From positions 1 to 64,000 of the forward strand of contig JASHOQ010000078.1 in NCBI GenBank assembly GCA_030041045.1: a stretch of DNA of 64,000 nucleotides, read 5' to 3'. This document shows, piece by piece, positions 26,094 through 35,663 of this stretch. The stretch comes from Acidobacteriaceae bacterium. GTDB taxonomy: Bacteria; Acidobacteriota; Terriglobia; Terriglobales; Acidobacteriaceae. Under the pieces are notes generated by a model that was given only the letters and a program-made list of their open reading frames with translations, made no database searches and was not told where the DNA came from. Numbering within the stretch: the stretch's first letter is position 1; each line of letters begins with the position of its first letter. The position numbers and the translations under genes are program-made.

Positions 26094-26489
26094 ATGGCGG
26101 ATCTGGTTCAGTATTACGGCACGGGGCGGCGCAAGGCAGCCATCGCGCGGGTTTTCCTGCGTCCCGGCACCGGCGAGTGGAAGGTGAACGGCAAGGCGTT
26201 CGACGCCTATTTCGTCACCGAGCAGCAGCGGGTCTCAGCCAAGCGCACGCTGGTTGTGGCCGAACTGGCATCGAGCTTCGACGTGGTGACCACGGTAAGC
26301 GGCGGCGGCGTGGCCGCACAGGCCGACGCGGTAAAGATGGGCGTGGCCCGCGCGCTGGTCTCGTTCAACCCCGAACTGCGCAAGACCCTCAAGGGCGAAG
26401 GGCTGCTTACGCGCGATGCCCGCGTGAAGGAACGCAAGAAGTACGGGCAGAAGGGCGCGAGAAAGAGGTTCCAGTTCAGCAAGCGCTAA
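26094..26489 (+). CDS. rpsI: 30S ribosomal protein S9
   Basis: A 131-residue S9 with [19 protein letters not shown], the [21 protein letters not shown] core and the conserved C-terminus [11 protein letters not shown] whose last Arg reaches the P-site tRNA. The ribosome binding site AGGAG (26079-26083) is part of the right heptamer repeat arm. A hairpin with T-tract follows the stop. Confidence 0.97.
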   Translation: MADLVQYYGTGRRKAAIARVFLRPGTGEWKVNGKAFDAYFVTEQQRVSAKRTLVVAELASSFDVVTTVSGGGVAAQADAVKMGVARALVSFNPELRKTLKGEGLLTRDARVKERKKYGQKGARKRFQFSKR

Positions 26490-26497
26490 TGCGCTTG

Positions 26498-26592
26498 CAG
26501 TGGTCAGTGAACAGTGGTCAGTGGTCAGCGCTTATGCTGTCGTGGCACGGACAAACTGATCACTGACCCCTGATCCCTGAACCCTGTTTTTT
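26498..26592 (+). terminator. Probable terminator built from inverted heptamer repeats, after rpsI
   Basis: Left arm (26498-26529) of CAGTGGT/CAGTGAA-type 7-nt units and right arm (26555-26586) of CACTGACC/CCTGATC-type units can pair; CAGTGGTCAGTG matches the complement of CACTGACCCCTG at 11 of 12 positions. Six T follow at 26587-26592. The layout fits a Rho-independent terminator made from repeat sequence. Confidence 0.65.
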
Positions 26593-26657
26593 CACTTTCC
26601 CCGCAAGGGGCATCAATCCCGGCCGGAGCCGGCGATGCAATTCAACAAGGAGGACCA

Positions 26658-27521
<864 letters not shown>

Positions 27522-27552
27522 CCGAATCGTGCGCGCGAGCGCACGCAAAAAC

Positions 27553-27590
27553 AAGCGTGGCCGCTCGGGCGTTTGCCACGCTTTTCTTTT
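27553..27590 (+). terminator. Terminator or attenuator between rpsB and tsf
   Basis: AAGCGTGGC (27553-27561) pairs with GCCACGCTT (27575-27583) around a 13-base loop, followed by a T-rich tail TTTTCTTTT. It lies in the 143-base rpsB-tsf gap and could lower tsf expression relative to rpsB. Confidence 0.7.
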
Positions 27591-27664
27591 GCCGCCCGCG
27601 TCCGCGGCCCGAGTGGATGCCTGCGACCCACACTTTGAAGGAACCAACCGATCGATAAGGCTGA

Positions 27665-28342
27665 ATGTCAGCCGGGAAACGAGAGATGACGACAGTGAGC
27701 GAAAAGATCGCACCCAGCCTGGTGAAGGAATTACGCGAGAAGTCCGGCGCGCCCATGGGAGACTGCCTGAAAGCTCTGCAGGAGGTCAAGGGCGACCTCG
27801 AAGAGGCCTTCGTGGTGCTGCGCAAGCGCGGCATGGCCTCAGCGCAGAAGAAGGCCGCGCGCACCACCAACGAAGGCCTGGTGGGCACCTACATTCATGC
27901 CGGCGGCAAGATCGGCGTGCTGGTGGAGCTGAACTGCGAGAGCGATTTCGTGGCCCGGACGGCGGATTTCCAGGAGCTGCTCAAGGAGATCGCCATGCAC
28001 ATTGCCGCCAGCGACCCGCGCTACGTGAAGCGCGAGGACGTGACCGCTGCCGATCTCGAGCGCGAAAAGGACATCTACCGCGCGCAGGCCGCCTCCACCG
28101 GCAAACCGGAAAAGGTGATCGCGCAGATCGTCGAAGGCAAAATGACGAAGTTCTACGAGGAAGTCTGCCTGCTGGAGCAGCCCTTCATCAAGGACCAGGC
28201 GGTGACCATCAAGGAGCTGATCGCGCAGAAGGTGGCCAAGCTGGGCGAAAACATCACCGTGCGCCGCTTTGCGCGCTTCAAGGTGGGCGCGCCGGACTGG
28301 ACGGTGGCGCAGACCAAGGCCATGGAAGGCCAGGCCGAGTAG
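27665..28342 (+). CDS. tsf: Elongation factor Ts
   Basis: A 225-residue EF-Ts, the guanine nucleotide exchange factor of EF-Tu. The N-terminal UBA-like domain (VKELREKSGAPMGDCLKALQE) and the TDFVA-type motif (NCESDFVAR) are clear. It is shorter than the E. coli protein (283) and resembles the short Thermus type. ATG 27665 has AAGG upstream; an in-frame ATG at 27686 is an alternative. Confidence 0.95.
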   Translation: MSAGKREMTTVSEKIAPSLVKELREKSGAPMGDCLKALQEVKGDLEEAFVVLRKRGMASAQKKAARTTNEGLVGTYIHAGGKIGVLVELNCESDFVARTADFQELLKEIAMHIAASDPRYVKREDVTAADLEREKDIYRAQAASTGKPEKVIAQIVEGKMTKFYEEVCLLEQPFIKDQAVTIKELIAQKVAKLGENITVRRFARFKVGAPDWTVAQTKAMEGQAE

Positions 28343-28365
28343 AAGCCGCAGCCAACAGCATTAGG

Positions 28366-28398
28366 AGCCCTCCGGTCAGCCGGAGGGCTTTTTCTTTT
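28366..28398 (+). terminator. Rho-independent terminator after tsf
   Basis: Perfect 10-bp stem AGCCCTCCGG (28366-28375) with CCGGAGGGCT (28380-28389), tetraloop TCAG, followed by TTTTCTTTT. A strong canonical terminator 23 bases past the tsf stop. Confidence 0.92.
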
Positions 28399-28535
28399 GG
28401 CCGCGTTTTGCCGACTATTTCCCCTCCAAAGCGCATAATGGTTGCAGTGCAAAATTTCGCCCGGCCTCGCCCCTCGCCCCATCCTTTCGCGATCTCTGTG
28501 AAAGCGTGGGAAGGCGCCGCTCTTGGCGCCGGCAC

Positions 28536-28596
28536 GCTGACTCGCCAACTCGCCCGCTTGCCGAATCGCGAACTCGCCAGCTCGCGAACTCGCCAA
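28536..28596. repeat. Octamer-period repeat tract
   Basis: Seven degenerate 8-nt units of type (G/A)ACTCGCC in a row (for example GACTCGCC, AACTCGCC, AGCTCGCG). It has the same orientation as the second tract at 28803-28841 and shares the word CGCTGACTCGCC with it. Confidence 0.75.
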
Positions 28597-28770
28597 CCGT
28601 TGCCGATGGAAGAATTTAAGCATTATCCCCTTTAGAATCAGGATTTTAGCGCAAATAACTCCTCCCTAACCCATTCTCTATCAGGAATTTAGCCCCAAAG
28701 ACCGGGGGAGGGGGGTACCATGTGCCGGTTACCTGCACCGCGTTCTTGAGGCTCCCAGTCCGGCATGACC

Positions 28771-28802
28771 AAAAACGGAAGGGCAGCCCGGTTAGGCTGC
28801 CC
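28771..28802 (-). terminator. Terminator downstream of the porin
   Basis: GGGCAGCC (28781-28788) pairs with GGCTGCCC (28795-28802); on the minus strand the stem is followed by TTCCGTTTTT. It lies about 40 bases past the porin stop. Confidence 0.7.
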
Positions 28803-28841
28803 CTCGCTGACTTGCTGACTCGCTGTCTCGCTGACTCGCCG
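28803..28841. repeat. Octamer-period repeat tract at the porin 3' end
   Basis: Five 8-nt units of type CTCGCTGA directly follow the porin stop codon (minus strand). The same word, in the opposite orientation, forms the tract at 49862-49884. Confidence 0.75.
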
Positions 28842-28843
28842 CC

Positions 28844-30718
28844 CTACGGCAGGTAGTATCGGAACGAGGTGAACACCATGTTGTCGTCGCCATGCGCGCC
28901 GCTCGAGGGGTTCAGCGTGCCGCCCGCACCCGACCAGAGGTCGCGGCGGATCAGGCTGTACTGCAGGCCCTGGCGCAGACGGCCCTTGGGGCCGGCGACG
29001 ATGTTGTACCACCACCCGGCCGTGAACTCCTGCACGTCCTTGTTGTTGCCTTTGCAGCCGTTTGTCGAGTTGCCCGGCGTGGTTGGATCGGAGGTCGGGA
29101 AGGAAGTAGTGGACGCGGGCTCGATTTCGCAGCCCGACATATCGGCGTTGTAGGCGCCGTAGCCCACGGTCTTGCCGAAGAGAGTGTCGCCCGTAACCGT
29201 GTCCACCTGCCAATCGCGTGCCACGTAGTCGCCGCCGTAGTTGAAGTATGTCGTCAGGCGGCTGGTGGGGTTCACTTCCAGCGTGCCCAGAGCGGAGAAT
29301 GCGTGAATGGGCGAAATGACCCCGTCGGGACGAAGCGTGACGTCGGTGATGGTCGAGGAGCCATAGCGGCCCACGCCCGCACCCCACAGGCCCTTCAGCC
29401 CGATGGTGATCTTCTTGGTGCCCAGCGGTGCGCGGAAGCCGCCGCCCAGGCCGCCGCTCCACACCGTGTTGTTGCAGGGCGTGGTGGTGCTGCCGCAGAC
29501 TGCCTGGCTGGCGATGGCGGTCGCCGAGGGATAGATGCGATCGCGGAAGGAGCGCCCGATGCCGAAGACCTCCCAGTGGCCCCAGCCCGGTTCCACCGCG
29601 ATCTTGGCGATGAAGTCCGGCGTCAGGTTAAAGGAGTAGTTGACCAGGTTCGCCCCGGCGGCGCTCTCTGCAGCGTTGTACAGGCCGCCGTTGGTGCCCG
29701 CCGAGCCCAGCAGGATGTTGGTGGGCAGGTTCTGCCCGCCCGGGTTCAGGGTCTCCGCGTTCTCCGCCGAAATGCCGAGGAAGAAGGCCTTGCCAAAATC
29801 CTTGCTCACGCGGAAGCTCTCCTGCCGCGTCCACACGAAGCCGGCTTCGTACTGTGCGTCGATGGTCGCCGGCAGAATCTCCGTGCCGCGCGTGAGCCCC
29901 TGCGTGGTCTCCGTGGCCAATGACCATCCCTGGCCGCCGGAGAAATCCCAGCCGCTGGCGGTCTTGGCGTCTGCCCACAACTGGCGCTGGCGCATGGTGT
30001 AGCTGTTCGACTGGTTGTTGTTCGAGGTGGTGCCGGAGCTCAGCCAGTCAGCCTCGTAGTAGCCACTCAAGGTCACGCTGGGCAGCTTGCCTGTAGCTTT
30101 CAAAGCGGCGCGCGACTGGCGGCCGCTGGCGAAGAACTCGCTCAGGTTGTAAGCCTCGGAATTTGCAAGCGGAACACCCGTAAACGCGGTGTTGATGTCG
30201 CCGGCGGTAGCGGCGCTGCGCCACACCGTTTCACCCGCCAGGAAGCTGCCCGCCGGCGAGAGCGTAATTCCCTTGTAGTAGAGCGCATCGGGATTGGTGA
30301 TCTGAGTCTTGATGGAGTTGGTTTCCTCGGTGAGCGAAGAAACCACGGCCGCGTTGGCCGACTTCATGTCGTTCACCGTGGTCTGGAGCGTGGAGACCGC
30401 GGTCTGATTCTCAGTGAAAGCCTGCTGCTGCGCATCCACCGCAGCCTGGGCTTTGGCCGCCGCCGCCTGCGCATCCGTTGCGGCCTGCTGCGCCTGCTGC
30501 AGCTGCGCGTCCTTGTCGGCCAGGCTTTGCTTGAGCGCGTCAATCTGGCTCTGCATCTGCTGGCGCAGCTGGTCGATCTGCTCCTGCACGGAAGGCCCTG
30601 GAGGCGCGGCTTCCACGTGGTGCTTCCTTGGCGGGGGTGCGTCCTGGGCGTGGATGCAGGAAACAACGAGACCGGCTGCAAGCATTGCCGCGGCAGCCGC
30701 ATGGAGTTTGAATTTCAT
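28844..30718 (-). CDS. Outer-membrane porin with N-terminal coiled coil
   Basis: A 624-residue exported protein: signal peptide ending near AQDAPPP, then a coiled coil (about residues 45-120, QLRQQMQSQIDALKQSLADKDAQLQQ) and a long beta-barrel region with alternating aromatic strands, ending in YYLP, close to the aromatic C-terminal signature of outer-membrane barrels. This coiled-coil plus barrel arrangement resembles trimeric porins in which the coiled coil anchors to peptidoglycan; the substrate is unknown. The ATG at 30718 has AGAGG 5 nt upstream. It has its own terminator. Confidence 0.82.
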   Translation of the reverse strand: MKFKLHAAAAAMLAAGLVVSCIHAQDAPPPRKHHVEAAPPGPSVQEQIDQLRQQMQSQIDALKQSLADKDAQLQQAQQAATDAQAAAAKAQAAVDAQQQAFTENQTAVSTLQTTVNDMKSANAAVVSSLTEETNSIKTQITNPDALYYKGITLSPAGSFLAGETVWRSAATAGDINTAFTGVPLANSEAYNLSEFFASGRQSRAALKATGKLPSVTLSGYYEADWLSSGTTSNNNQSNSYTMRQRQLWADAKTASGWDFSGGQGWSLATETTQGLTRGTEILPATIDAQYEAGFVWTRQESFRVSKDFGKAFFLGISAENAETLNPGGQNLPTNILLGSAGTNGGLYNAAESAAGANLVNYSFNLTPDFIAKIAVEPGWGHWEVFGIGRSFRDRIYPSATAIASQAVCGSTTTPCNNTVWSGGLGGGFRAPLGTKKITIGLKGLWGAGVGRYGSSTITDVTLRPDGVISPIHAFSALGTLEVNPTSRLTTYFNYGGDYVARDWQVDTVTGDTLFGKTVGYGAYNADMSGCEIEPASTTSFPTSDPTTPGNSTNGCKGNNKDVQEFTAGWWYNIVAGPKGRLRQGLQYSLIRRDLWSGAGGTLNPSSGAHGDDNMVFTSFRYYLP

Positions 30719-31177
30719 CGGGCCTCTCTTTCCTCTCAGGTCAGTTTGTTGGCGCAAAACCAATTGCTGCGGTGCATGCGAGCATTCGCGTCCGTACTTC
30801 GGCAAGGCATGCTCCGCACGGGCTTTTCCACGGCTCCGCCCACAGTGTTTCCGTTCATGCGATCGCTGTTCCATGCCGATCGAACACCGGGCAACATCCA
30901 TGTTGGAAAGCAGTAAAAAATGGAATGCGGAAAAACTCCGTGCGGACTTCCAACGTGAAAGCAATGGGGAGTGCTTCGAGCTGGTGAAGCGTTGCCTTGC
31001 CGCTTCCGAATCCAAGACTCGCAGAGCAAGATTAAGATTTGACGAATTCACATATTTTTCACAATGCAAGCCGCGCGCACAGAGGCGTCTGCGCGCGTGC
31101 TGAAATTCATTTTGCTTTAACGGGAATCAAGCGCTCGCGCAGTTTTAGGGCGCAAGCAGCCTCAGGTGAGGCGCCAG
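30719..31177. other. Promoter-containing intergenic region, no gene recognised
   Basis: About 460 bases upstream of the porin and downstream of the PIG-L gene (both minus strand). It should hold the porin promoter. No convincing coding frame, tRNA or riboswitch was seen. Confidence 0.4.
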
Positions 31178-34054
31178 TCAGCGGCGCTCCGGTTCTTTGC
31201 CCGCGCTCAGCAGATTCGCAAGAATGCGGTACGCGCCCGGGACGAGCTCAGGGAACTGGCGATAGAGAGCGAAGGCCACATAAATGTACGTCCCCTTTCC
31301 CGGATGAGCCATCAGCAGGCCGCCGCGCTGGGGATCTTGGCCGGGATCGGCAGTTTCAGTGAGAGCGGTGTAGCCGGGATCCCAACTGTCGAGGAAAGAA
31401 TGGCCGCGCTCCTCGAACCATCCGTCGAAATCGGCCTCGGTGATCGTGTTGGGCCAGGAGAGCAGCGGGTTCGCAGCATCGAGGAGCTTGACCGGCGCGC
31501 GCTCGTCGACCACGCGCTCGGCCATGCGCCCCATGGAAAGCGGCAGCGGGGCGGGAAAGTTGCCGCTCTGGTATTCGACCACCATGGTGCCGCCCTGGCG
31601 GACGAACTCCTCGAGCCGCGGTTGCGCTGCGCCGAGCGCGGGACGCGTGGAGTAGGCGCGAATGCCCACAACGAGCACGTTCCACTGGGAGAGATCGCCG
31701 GATGCGAGCTCCTCGTCGGAGAGAAGGTGCGGCTCGGCGCCCAGGGCCGCGATGGCGTCTGGCACCGTGTCGCCGGTTCCCATGATGTAGCCGATGCGCA
31801 GGCCGGGCGCGAGCTTTACGTCGATCTTGCGCGTTCTGAGCGTGGCCGGCTTGTACTGGTTGTACGGGCGCAGGCCGGGATAGCTCACGTTATGCCAGCC
31901 GGCCGAGTAGTCGTGCCCGCCGGCGTGCGCAACGGCGCGGATGGTATAGGCGCCGGGGCCGACATGGGGTGCGGTGACTTCAAAGGCAAGCGGCATGGAA
32001 TCGCCCGCGCTCGTGAAATGGAACGCGCGCTCGGCGGGATCGGAGCGCCAGCCCTGGGGAAGCTCGAGGGTGACGGTCCCTTCGGCCGCGCTCTGCGCGT
32101 GGAGGATGACGTTGACGGGCAGAGGAGAACCGTCCAGCGGAAGAATGCGCGCCTCGGGCTGGACGGTGACGCCGATCTTCGGCGTGACCACCAGCGGCTC
32201 GTAGACGCCGCCGACGCCGGTGACGCGCTGGAGCGTCTGCACCACCTTGCCCAGGCGGATGGGCACGCCATCGAAGGTGAACTCGACCCACGCAGCCAGC
32301 GGATAGGGCGCGAACGACCGCTCACGCCAGGCTTCGTTGGCGATGTCATAGTAAGGCTGCTCGGTCGTCGGCCGCGTGAAAAAAGGCTGCGTGGGCTGCG
32401 CGTCCGCGGGCACGCGCAGATGGAAGGTTGCGTCCGTCGTCGGGCCGTTCGCCTGCGCCGATTCGGGCCCTCCCTGTTTCCACGGCTCGCTCGTCTGGCT
32501 CTCAAACCAGGTCTTCAGCACGCGCACCTGATCGGTAGCGCTGTAGGTGTGCATGCGCACGGCAAACTCCTCACCGGGAGAAACGCTGCGCTGTGTCTCG
32601 TCAGCCGTTCCACCGCGGCCGGAACCGCCGGATTGGCCTCCTCCGGAGCGCGTGGTGAAGGCGATCATATCGAACCCCAGCAGATCGGCGAGGGCGCGTT
32701 GAAACTGATCGATCTTAGCGCCCAGTTCGAGCTCGAGGCCTGCCTTCGACTCGGCGTCAAGATCGCCGGCGGCGATGCGCGCATAAAGGTCGAGGGTCTG
32801 GCGATAAATCGGGGCCAGCTTGTGAGCACCCTCTACGCCGGACTGATTTTTGCAGTCGTCAGCAAATGCGTTCACGCCGCTCTGAATTTTTCGCAGGCCG
32901 TCGGTCAGCCACGTGGGGGCGGCCGGACCCGCGATGCGCGCCAGACCCGCAAGACGCGTGTCGATGCTCACCAGCGGGTTCGAGAAAAGGCCGCCGGGTT
33001 CCCCGTGGATGTTAGGAGATTGCTGCGCCTCAGGCACAACCGCCCACAGGTGATACTCGGTCGTGTCCGGGCCGGCGAGCGCGGGGCTTGCGCCGCCATA
33101 TTGCGATTTCTGCTCACCCCACCCTTCGCGCGCAATCTGCACATAGGTGCGGCCGAGCACCGGGTCCCATGCGCCGTCGGACATGGATGCATCCGCGGAA
33201 AGGCTGCTGCTCGACTCCCCGGTGACGTAGTTTTGAAATTTTGCCGGCGCCCATTTGCCGGTTGCGTAATCGAAGATGCCCTTGTCCGTCACCGGCGCAA
33301 ACGGCATGCGCGAGTAAACCGCGAGCGGCTGCCAGGGCTCGATTCCGTTCCTGAGCTGCTCAGGAAAAACCTTGGGATCGCCGGCAGCCTTGAAGGCCTC
33401 CTGCGCAATTTCGCCGGAGACCTGGTGATGTCCATGGCCGTCAGAGACGCCACCGACAAAGGTGGAGATGATCACCTGCGGCCGCACCATGCGCACGGCC
33501 AGTACCGCGTCATAGAGCACGCGGTCGTGGCCCCATTGCGCGAACGACTCTTCCTGCGTTTTGGAAAAGCCGAAGTCGGCCTCCGTGCCCCAGAGCTGCG
33601 TAGCGCCGTAGTATTCGTCGGCCTTGAGCAGCTCGTTGGTGCGGATCAGCCCCAGGGCGTCGTACTCCTCGGCCGACATCGCGTTCTGGCCGCCCTCGCC
33701 GCGCGTGAGCGTGAGCAGCGAAACACGCACACCCATGCCGCGCGAGAGATACGTCATCAACGATCCGTCTTCATCGTCGGGATGGGCCACGATCACAAGC
33801 ACGCTGGCCGTCGTGCCCAGCCGCTTGAGCGTCTGCTCTAGATCGGCCTGGCCGCGGTCCATCGCCAGAGGGAGAGCCTCGGTCTGCGGCTCGGGCAGCG
33901 CCACCTGGGAAAGCTCGTTCTCCGCGGTCGTGGGCGCGGCCTGCTGCGCACCCAGTTGCTGCGCACCCAGTTGCTGCGCACTTTGCCCCGAGTAGAGCGG
34001 AACGGCCAGAGCCGCGCAGGCGATGACAGAGTGCAGTCGAATGGGAGGGACCAT
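31178..34054 (-). CDS. Large exported PIG-L (LmbE-like) deacetylase with C-terminal domains
   Basis: A 958-residue protein. After a signal peptide (SVIACAALAVPLYSGQS) comes a PIG-L/LmbE domain with the zinc site HPDDE (H91-E95, VIVAHPDDEDGS), RTNEL and the later HGHHQ motif; this family hydrolyses N-acetyl groups on GlcNAc-type sugars. The C-terminal half contains a NEW3-like beta region and a ThuA-like segment (VLVVGIRAYSTRPALGAAQPRLEEFVRQGGTMVVEYQSG). The protein thus probably acts on an extracytoplasmic glycan. The start at 34054 has GGAG close by and TACACT upstream. A (QQLGA) repeat lies behind the signal peptide. Confidence 0.82.
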   Translation of the reverse strand: MVPPIRLHSVIACAALAVPLYSGQSAQQLGAQQLGAQQAAPTTAENELSQVALPEPQTEALPLAMDRGQADLEQTLKRLGTTASVLVIVAHPDDEDGSLMTYLSRGMGVRVSLLTLTRGEGGQNAMSAEEYDALGLIRTNELLKADEYYGATQLWGTEADFGFSKTQEESFAQWGHDRVLYDAVLAVRMVRPQVIISTFVGGVSDGHGHHQVSGEIAQEAFKAAGDPKVFPEQLRNGIEPWQPLAVYSRMPFAPVTDKGIFDYATGKWAPAKFQNYVTGESSSSLSADASMSDGAWDPVLGRTYVQIAREGWGEQKSQYGGASPALAGPDTTEYHLWAVVPEAQQSPNIHGEPGGLFSNPLVSIDTRLAGLARIAGPAAPTWLTDGLRKIQSGVNAFADDCKNQSGVEGAHKLAPIYRQTLDLYARIAAGDLDAESKAGLELELGAKIDQFQRALADLLGFDMIAFTTRSGGGQSGGSGRGGTADETQRSVSPGEEFAVRMHTYSATDQVRVLKTWFESQTSEPWKQGGPESAQANGPTTDATFHLRVPADAQPTQPFFTRPTTEQPYYDIANEAWRERSFAPYPLAAWVEFTFDGVPIRLGKVVQTLQRVTGVGGVYEPLVVTPKIGVTVQPEARILPLDGSPLPVNVILHAQSAAEGTVTLELPQGWRSDPAERAFHFTSAGDSMPLAFEVTAPHVGPGAYTIRAVAHAGGHDYSAGWHNVSYPGLRPYNQYKPATLRTRKIDVKLAPGLRIGYIMGTGDTVPDAIAALGAEPHLLSDEELASGDLSQWNVLVVGIRAYSTRPALGAAQPRLEEFVRQGGTMVVEYQSGNFPAPLPLSMGRMAERVVDERAPVKLLDAANPLLSWPNTITEADFDGWFEERGHSFLDSWDPGYTALTETADPGQDPQRGGLLMAHPGKGTYIYVAFALYRQFPELVPGAYRILANLLSAGKEPERR
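33941..33984 (-). repeat. 15-bp tandem repeat after the PIG-L signal peptide
   Basis: The unit TTGCTGCGCACCCAG (plus strand) occurs at 33941-33955 (first base differs) and 33956-33970, with a partial third copy to about 33980. It encodes (QQLGA) repeats behind the signal peptide. In-frame copy change is possible. Confidence 0.75.
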
Positions 34055-34064
34055 GCTCCAAGCC

Positions 34065-34074
34065 AGTGTACAAT
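34065..34074. promoter_or_regulatory. Overlapping divergent -10 hexamers between the PIG-L and APC genes
   Basis: AGTGTACAAT holds TACACT on the minus strand (34070-34065) and TACAAT on the plus strand (34069-34074), sharing two bases. The PIG-L start lies 11 bases to the left and the permease start 21 bases to the right, so the two genes appear to share a very compact bidirectional promoter. -35 elements are weak. Confidence 0.5.
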
Positions 34075-34094
34075 CCGTTGAGCGTAACGGCTTC

Positions 34095-35522
34095 ATGGCC
34101 ATCCTTCCGCCCACATCCGCGAGCCGCGATCCTCTCGCCCGGCGCATTGGCCTGCGCTCGGCGGTGCTGTTCAACATGCTGGAGATGATCGGCGTGGGCC
34201 CGTTCATCACCATGCCGCTGGTGATTGCCGCAGCGGGCTTCCGGCTCTCCGTGTGGGCGTGGGTGCTGGGCGCGGGCCTGGCCGTTGCCGACGGCCTGGT
34301 GTGGGCGGAGCTGGGCGCGGCTCTCCCGCGCGCCGGCGGATCGTACGCGTATCTGCGCGAGATCTACGGGCCGCGCGGAGCAGGCAACTGGCTGAGTTTT
34401 CTTTATGTGTGGCAGGTGAGCTTTACCGCGCCGCTCTCCATCGCTTCGGGCTGCATTGGACTTTCGGGCTTTCTTGCCGTTTTCTGGCCCGGTCTGGACA
34501 GCGCGCCGTTTGCCGCGTGGCCCGCGCTGCACTATGCGAACTTTGCCGCGGCGGGGGCGTGCGTGTTTGTGACCGCGCTGCTCTACCGCAACCTGGGTTC
34601 CATCGTGCGCCTGGCCTGGGTGCTCTTTGCCGGGGTGATGGCGGCGCTGGCCGGCGTAATCGTCTCCGGCTTTGCGCACGCGGCGCAAACCGGAGGCTGG
34701 CACATGCCCGCGGCGCCGCCCCTCGGCTTCATCGCGGCGCGCAACGGGCTCGCGCAGGCGACGCTGCTGGCCACTTACTGCTACTGGGGCTACTACAACA
34801 TCAGCTTTCTGGGCAGCGAGGTGCGCCGGCCGGAGAAGACCATTCCGCGCGCCATCCTGGTCTCCGTGCTGCTGGTGGCGGCTTTCTACGTAACCATGAA
34901 TCTGGCCGTGCTGCCCTCGCTGCATGACGCCGCGGCCCACGCGGCTGAAAGTGCGGCTCTGCGCGTGCAGCTTGTGGCCGACATTGCGCGGTCGGCCTTT
35001 GGGCGATGGGCTGGGTACACCATTGCCGCGCTCATTGTGTGGACCGCGTTCGCGTCGGTGTTTTCGCTGCTGCTCGGCTACTCGCGCGTGCCTTACGCGG
35101 CGGCGCGCGACGGCAATTTTTTCCGCTTTTTGGACAAGATTCATCCTCAGCACGGAATCCCCCACCGCTCCCTGGTGTCGCTGGGCGCGATGGGATTTGT
35201 CTTCTGCTTTTTCTCGCTCCAGCAAGTGATCACGCTGCTGGTGATCACGCGCATCGTGCTGCAGTTTTCACTGCAACAGGCGGGCGTGATGCTGCTGCGC
35301 GTGCAGCGGCCGGAGCTGGAGCGGCCGTTTCGCATGCCGCTTTATCCCCTGCCGCCGCTAGCGGCCATGGCCGGCTTCCTTTTTCTTCTCGTCTATCGGC
35401 AGCACGCGCTGTGGGGGTTGGCGGTCGCGGCGGGCATCGGGGCCGCGGGAACGGCGATCTACCTTGTGCGCGCGTGGCAGCTCAGGGAGTGGCCGTTTGC
35501 GGCGCGTTCGTCGCCGGGTTGA
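34095..35522 (+). CDS. APC-superfamily amino acid permease
   Basis: A 475-residue membrane protein with about 12 helices. The APC signature at helix 1 (LFNMLEMIGVGPFITMP) and GSYAYLREIYG match amino acid/polyamine antiporters. It imports an amino acid by cation coupling; substrate not predictable. Start ATG 34095 follows the TACAAT at 34069-34074 by about 20 bases; an upstream ATG at 34053 would fall before the predicted transcription start. Divergent from the PIG-L deacetylase. Confidence 0.88.
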   Translation: MAILPPTSASRDPLARRIGLRSAVLFNMLEMIGVGPFITMPLVIAAAGFRLSVWAWVLGAGLAVADGLVWAELGAALPRAGGSYAYLREIYGPRGAGNWLSFLYVWQVSFTAPLSIASGCIGLSGFLAVFWPGLDSAPFAAWPALHYANFAAAGACVFVTALLYRNLGSIVRLAWVLFAGVMAALAGVIVSGFAHAAQTGGWHMPAAPPLGFIAARNGLAQATLLATYCYWGYYNISFLGSEVRRPEKTIPRAILVSVLLVAAFYVTMNLAVLPSLHDAAAHAAESAALRVQLVADIARSAFGRWAGYTIAALIVWTAFASVFSLLLGYSRVPYAAARDGNFFRFLDKIHPQHGIPHRSLVSLGAMGFVFCFFSLQQVITLLVITRIVLQFSLQQAGVMLLRVQRPELERPFRMPLYPLPPLAAMAGFLFLLVYRQHALWGLAVAAGIGAAGTAIYLVRAWQLREWPFAARSSPG

Positions 35523-35663
35523 GGCGAGGAGTCGGTTCCCCTGGCGCGGATGCGCACGCCACTGCAGGTAGCCCTGCTGCACAAACAATCCGGCGCGCGT
35601 CTGTAACTTCGCTGCCCTTCCAGGTGTCTAATACTTGTAGCGCTCCCATGCGCGAGGTCGCCT

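Larger units (their letters stand above)
28399..28843. other. Intergenic region with octamer repeats, no gene recognised
   Basis: About 445 bases between tsf and the convergent porin gene. It contains two octamer-repeat tracts (28536-28596 and 28803-28841) and the porin terminator (28771-28802). No open frame is convincing. Confidence 0.5.

Noticed and set aside
31166-33841. An 891-residue plus-strand reading frame opposite the PIG-L gene
   Set aside because: It is the antisense of the PIG-L deacetylase and shows no family resemblance; high GC content produces such long antisense frames.
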